Part shown: piece after piece, positions 60,543 to 64,000 of the stretch
Layout of the letters: every line of letters starts with the position of its first letter
Position numbering within the stretch: position 1 is the first letter of the stretch
Assembly: GCF_037976325.1 (NCBI RefSeq)
Contig: NZ_CP150265.1
Coordinates: 3,715,501 to 3,779,500, forward strand
From: Paenibacillus sp. FSL K6-3182
GTDB taxonomy: Bacteria; Bacillota; Bacilli; Paenibacillales; Paenibacillaceae
Direction of reading: 5' to 3'
DNA: 64,000 nt
Made by a program: the position numbers and the translations under genes
The notes under the pieces: model-generated
Database searches by the model: none
Seen by the model: only the letters and a program-made list of their open reading frames with translations
Told to the model about the DNA's origin: nothing

Positions 60543-61751
60543 TTATTTGCCCGCTGGATCAATTGCGCTAGCAAGCTCCTGTAAATCTCGCCCTTGCAGT
60601 GCACCTGCAATCAACTCTGGAAGCCGGTCCGGCGTACAGCCGAAGCATGGAATGCCAAATGTGGAGAGCTTCTTTGCAAGCGCAGCGTCATAAGAAGGAA
60701 CTCCGCTATCCGACAAGGCTAACAAGCAAATTACGCTAACGCCGGATTGCCGCATATTTTCCATCCTTCTGATAAGTGATGCTTGGTTGCCGCCTTCATA
60801 GAGATCTGAAATGAGAATAAACAATGTCTTCTTTGGGTCACTAATAAACTGCTCGCAATATTGAACCGATTTGTTAATGTCTGTGCCGCCGCCGAGCTGA
60901 ATGCCAAACAACATATCGACTGGATCATTGGCGCATTGCTCACTTAAATCAGCAACCTCAGTATCGAAAGCGACAACATGTGTATCCAAGGCAGGCAAGC
61001 TCGCAAAAATAGAACCAATAATAGAAGCATAAATGACCGAATCCGCCATGGAACCACTCTGATCGATATCGAGAATAACGGTCCATTCCTTACTGCGCCG
61101 AGCGCGTTCAAAAAAATAAAAACGTTCTGGAATAAGCTTTTGGCTATCCAAATCATAATGCTTTAAATTTCTGCGGATTGTCGTTTTCCAATCCAGCCCT
61201 GTCATCGAAGGCAGCGGTGAATGCTTTCTTCGGTTCAAAGCGCCTGTAACGGCTCGCCGAATTTCATGCTCCAAGCGAGCTAAAATTTCATCGATGACCT
61301 CGCGAACGAGTAATCTTGCTGTTTCTTTTGTTTTCTCAGGGATACGGCCTTTTAACGCAATGAGTGTCGCAACCATCCTAATATCAGGCTTCACCTGACT
61401 TAGCGTCTCCGGCTCGAACAACAGCTGTGTCAAGCCCTTCCGCTCGATGGCATCCGCTTGAATGACCGATACAATATCAGATGGAAAGAAACTGCGAACA
61501 TCACCTAGCCATTTGGTTAATTTGGGCGATGATGCGCCAAGACTAGCTGAACGACCACCGCTTTTTTGGGGTTTGTCCGTCATAATCTCAGTTGTTTCAT
61601 CATAAATGGCTGCAAGAGCTTGATCCATCAAGCTCAGCTCACTATCGAGCAATTCCTGACCATTCGCCATGTCAGATAGCTTGTCGTTTGCAGAATGTCC
61701 CAAAATGAGGCGCCAACGCTTTAATTGTTCGAAATGCTCATTATCGCTCAT
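60543..61751 (-). CDS. von Willebrand factor A domain protein of a MoxR/VWA-type system
   Basis: The 402-residue protein has a helical N-terminal half, including 'LGASSPKLTKWLGDVRSFFP', and a VWA domain with an intact metal site. The DxSxS motif is 'ILDIDQSGSMADS' (about residue 241), Thr is in 'GGGTDINKSVQYC', and Asp is in 'ILISDLYEGGN'. It is cytosolic. VWA proteins of this type work with a MoxR AAA+ ATPase as chaperone or conflict-system parts. GGAG lies ten bases before the ATG at 61751. It follows the DUF5682-like gene with no gap (TAA-C-ATG), so the two are coupled. Confidence 0.87.
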   Translation of the reverse strand: MSDNEHFEQLKRWRLILGHSANDKLSDMANGQELLDSELSLMDQALAAIYDETTEIMTDKPQKSGGRSASLGASSPKLTKWLGDVRSFFPSDIVSVIQADAIERKGLTQLLFEPETLSQVKPDIRMVATLIALKGRIPEKTKETARLLVREVIDEILARLEHEIRRAVTGALNRRKHSPLPSMTGLDWKTTIRRNLKHYDLDSQKLIPERFYFFERARRSKEWTVILDIDQSGSMADSVIYASIIGSIFASLPALDTHVVAFDTEVADLSEQCANDPVDMLFGIQLGGGTDINKSVQYCEQFISDPKKTLFILISDLYEGGNQASLIRRMENMRQSGVSVICLLALSDSGVPSYDAALAKKLSTFGIPCFGCTPDRLPELIAGALQGRDLQELASAIDPAGK

Positions 61752-61752
61752 G

Positions 61753-64000
61753 TTATAAGTCTCCAAAGTCGAACTCATTGAGCTCATCTATTTTTTGTTG
61801 CTCCTCACTGCTCAGTGGCCGCTGCAATACATCGGCCGCCTCTATGGATCCAAATCCCCATACATCACCTAATAATTGCGCAATCGCGTTTTTTTCTCTA
61901 GCTTCGAAGGATGAAAAAGCTCTTCTAAGAAAAACAAGCGATCGTCTGAACTGCTCATCATCAAGCGATCTTGTATAAAGGTCGAGCTGTTCCCATAACT
62001 GCCTCCGAGACAGCAGCACGTAACGATTGCGGAGTGACATGCCTTCAAACCAGCCAGCTCCAATATCAGCAGGTATCCCCGGGGATAATCGTCTCGACAC
62101 CTCTCGTGCTAACCGTTCATGATCGATTAGGTTTCGCTCAAGCAGCAAAGCGAATGCTAGACCTGACAGTTTAGCATTCCGATCATCGCGATAAGCAAGC
62201 TCCTCTAGTTGCTGTACCCATCGCTCGTCATCCACCACCTCAAAGTGCTGCTGTGATACAGTATGCATATCGATGATCGCTGAAGCCATATTTGCCGCGG
62301 CATCGTCACTGCAAATCGACGAATCAACAAGGAGCAGCGTACCTCTTAAGAAAAGCTGTTGAAGAAGAGGTACTAACACATCCGTATTCATTTTTCGAAC
62401 ATCGCCAAATTGTACGAGAATAGATAATTCACGAAGTGTCCCTGCGATTTGAGTATAGTCACCAGATTCAACTGCCAGCTCTTGCAGTGTGCGACGCGCA
62501 TCTTCCATAGATGCGGGCAGCCCGCATTGCCATGCTGCCTTAACGAGCGCCGCAGCGTTTAATATGTTAGTGCTCTGCGCTAAAGACTCCTTAATGGAGA
62601 AAGCAGCTGCGAGTTCGATCGTCTCCCCTTTCATGATGGACTCAACGATCTCAATCTCGGCTTCTGGCGTCCAGCAGAGCACCCAGTGTTCTGCCCATGT
62701 TGCGCCGTCCTGCTTGACTGCGCGTTTCTTAGCAAAGCTAATCGATAGGAGCTGAAGACGCTCAAGAAAAAAAGATCTTCTTAAATCAAGAAAAGCAGCA
62801 TCCTCGGATTTCACTCTTCTGTTCTCTCGTAGATCCAGCTCAAGGTCAGTTGCTACCGTCGTTTTATATTTTTCCAGTTTTAACGATTTCAAGTTTCGAT
62901 TAAGATCCTCTTGAATAGGAGTTTGGCTGATTCCGTCGGGCAAAGCACCAATAGCAGTACCAATATTCGTTCTTGCAAGCGCATCTGCTACAATCGAAAG
63001 CTCGCCATATCCAAGACAAGTAATGGCGGCATCTTGAAGATCACGCAGCGTCGGCAATCTTCCTCCGTGCAGGGATGCCAGTGATTCAGCTAGTCTTACT
63101 GCTTCGATAACGGAAGCTGCGGAACGGAAATTCCCGCTCTGCCGCATATAACCTGCAATCGTTGCTAGATAAGCGGAAGACAACTTTCCAAGGTCACCAC
63201 TGACTAAACATTGCCAAGCAAGCTCAAAATAGGACGGTGCCGCGTTACCCGCTCCATAGCCTGAATGACTGGATAACTTATAATACGAATAGGGCATAAG
63301 CGTCAGCTTGGTCTGAATCTTAGGCAATGCTGCTGCTTCTTGCTCAGTCATGCCATCCAATTCCGCTTCGAGTGCTGATACATGATACGCTCCGGTAACA
63401 ACTACAATTCGCTCTGCTGGAATGCCTCCTTCTATCGCCTCAGCAATTCGTGCACGCATGTAAGCTTCGCGAATTTCATTATGAGCGGCCTCTAGCGGTG
63501 TATATATCCGTTCATCCGTCTCAGATAGCTGCCTCATCTCACTTGAAAAGGCATGAATAGCATGGCGGTAGGTATTAGGCTCGCTGCTATGTTCAAACGA
63601 ACGTTCCCAATAGGTTTCGTAATCGGATTCTCCCGCTGATATAGCCACTTGCTCATAACGATCATTGATTTGTTCACGATGCGAGCGGGCACCTTCGGCA
63701 TAATCTTCTTTTTCACTAGCAGCACTTAATTTCAAGTGAAGGCTAACCGATATATCAGACGGCAAATCGATAAATCTGGCTTCAACCCCATTTCTAGCTG
63801 CCCATACGAATGCTTGATACTCAGGGGAATACTCCGCTAACGGAAAAACAAGCGTACGGATTGGCAATTGATCGGTATATGCTAATATGGCAATGGGCGG
63901 CTTTACACCCTTTAATGTGATTTGACTAATGAGCTCCGTTGCATCCGATGGCCCTTCTACGAGTACCAGCAGCGGCTTAACTTCTTTAAGAAAAGTTTGC
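61753..64000 (-). CDS. DUF5682-like protein (partial, N-terminus outside window)
   Basis: The frame is open to the right edge; an apparent start at 63867 is only a TTG inside it. At least 748 residues are present. The edge segment 'LLVLVEGPSDATELISQI' and the later 'IVVVTGAYHVSALEAEL' (E-G-P and G-A-Y-H) resemble the EreA/ChaN/TraB-like hydrolase fold seen in DUF5682 proteins. The rest is helical, with many Leu/Ala repeats. DUF5682 genes usually sit with MoxR ATPase, VWA and SWIM zinc-finger genes, and a VWA gene follows here. Function is unknown. The family call rests on pattern and context. Confidence 0.7.
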   Translation of the reverse strand, partial: QTFLKEVKPLLVLVEGPSDATELISQITLKGVKPPIAILAYTDQLPIRTLVFPLAEYSPEYQAFVWAARNGVEARFIDLPSDISVSLHLKLSAASEKEDYAEGARSHREQINDRYEQVAISAGESDYETYWERSFEHSSEPNTYRHAIHAFSSEMRQLSETDERIYTPLEAAHNEIREAYMRARIAEAIEGGIPAERIVVVTGAYHVSALEAELDGMTEQEAAALPKIQTKLTLMPYSYYKLSSHSGYGAGNAAPSYFELAWQCLVSGDLGKLSSAYLATIAGYMRQSGNFRSAASVIEAVRLAESLASLHGGRLPTLRDLQDAAITCLGYGELSIVADALARTNIGTAIGALPDGISQTPIQEDLNRNLKSLKLEKYKTTVATDLELDLRENRRVKSEDAAFLDLRRSFFLERLQLLSISFAKKRAVKQDGATWAEHWVLCWTPEAEIEIVESIMKGETIELAAAFSIKESLAQSTNILNAAALVKAAWQCGLPASMEDARRTLQELAVESGDYTQIAGTLRELSILVQFGDVRKMNTDVLVPLLQQLFLRGTLLLVDSSICSDDAAANMASAIIDMHTVSQQHFEVVDDERWVQQLEELAYRDDRNAKLSGLAFALLLERNLIDHERLAREVSRRLSPGIPADIGAGWFEGMSLRNRYVLLSRRQLWEQLDLYTRSLDDEQFRRSLVFLRRAFSSFEAREKNAIAQLLGDVWGFGSIEAADVLQRPLSSEEQQKIDELNEFDFGDL

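Noticed and set aside
63865..63867. Apparent start of the DUF5682-like gene
   Set aside because: The codon is an internal TTG; the frame continues open to the window edge with family-like sequence, so the gene is truncated by the window.

Overview
The window reads as chromosomal DNA of a spore-forming Bacillota, most likely Paenibacillus or a close relative. This is an inference from strong AGGAGG-type ribosome binding sites, frequent GTG and TTG starts, intrinsic terminators after most units, the set of gene families (NamA, CD3324, PCYCGC, mmg/prp) and moderate GC. There are no rRNA or tRNA genes, no CRISPR arrays, and no transposase or integrase that I can recognise.

Layout. 1-2.9 kb: the end of a TerB-like gene, a YihY membrane protein, an alpha/beta hydrolase and a secreted protein. 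3.1-11.1 kb: a seven-gene minus-strand operon equivalent to Bacillus mmg (two acyl-CoA dehydrogenases, thiolase, 3-hydroxyacyl-CoA dehydrogenase, then prpB, prpC and prpD). It couples beta-oxidation to the methylcitrate cycle and sits behind a possible sigma-E promoter. 11-13.5 kb: an ABC-F ATPase and rpiA. 13.6-19.6 kb: a small protein, a signalling operon (CheY-like regulator, hybrid kinase, Hpt-REC-GGDEF-REC) and a CD3324-family regulator behind an overlapping leader ORF. 20-32.8 kb: mixed housekeeping and redox genes (NlpC/P60, HAD phosphatase, ECF sigma, a second ClpP, TrxR-like flavoprotein, an EamA exporter behind a purine-type riboswitch, a molybdopterin enzyme, a hydroxyacid dehydrogenase, aroC, LysR, NamA with a divergent HxlR). 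32.9-42.6 kb: a lipoprotein/membrane-protein pair, an ECF sigma/anti-sigma pair, TrhO, an SH3-glucosaminidase autolysin, and several small or unknown proteins.

42.8-54.8 kb is a sugar-acid island. It holds two SDR dehydrogenases, a mandelate-racemase-type dehydratase, a UxuA-type mannonate dehydratase, a sugar ABC importer without its own ATPase, a long RraA-family protein, and AraC, GntR and ROK regulators. A near-perfect CcpA cre site lies upstream of the importer. The genes fit uptake of a sugar-acid-containing carbohydrate, oxidation or reduction, dehydration and possibly aldol cleavage.

55-64 kb holds a nucleotidase, a zinc-ribbon protein, a tiny hydrophobic peptide gene, and a four-gene cassette of D-Ala ligase, alanine racemase, cytoplasmic VanXY-type peptidase and VanT-like membrane acyltransferase. 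This cassette resembles vanC/E/G clusters, but the two halves of VanT are separate genes. The window closes with a VWA protein and the end of a DUF5682-like gene, probably part of a MoxR/VWA system that continues beyond the edge.

Most novel candidates: the split-VanT cassette, the purine-type riboswitch on an EamA exporter, an 82-nt structured inverted repeat before clpP, the DUF5682-VWA pair, and unannotated small ORFs at 19.4, 38.1 and 56.2 kb. All calls come from reading the sequence; no database search was run.
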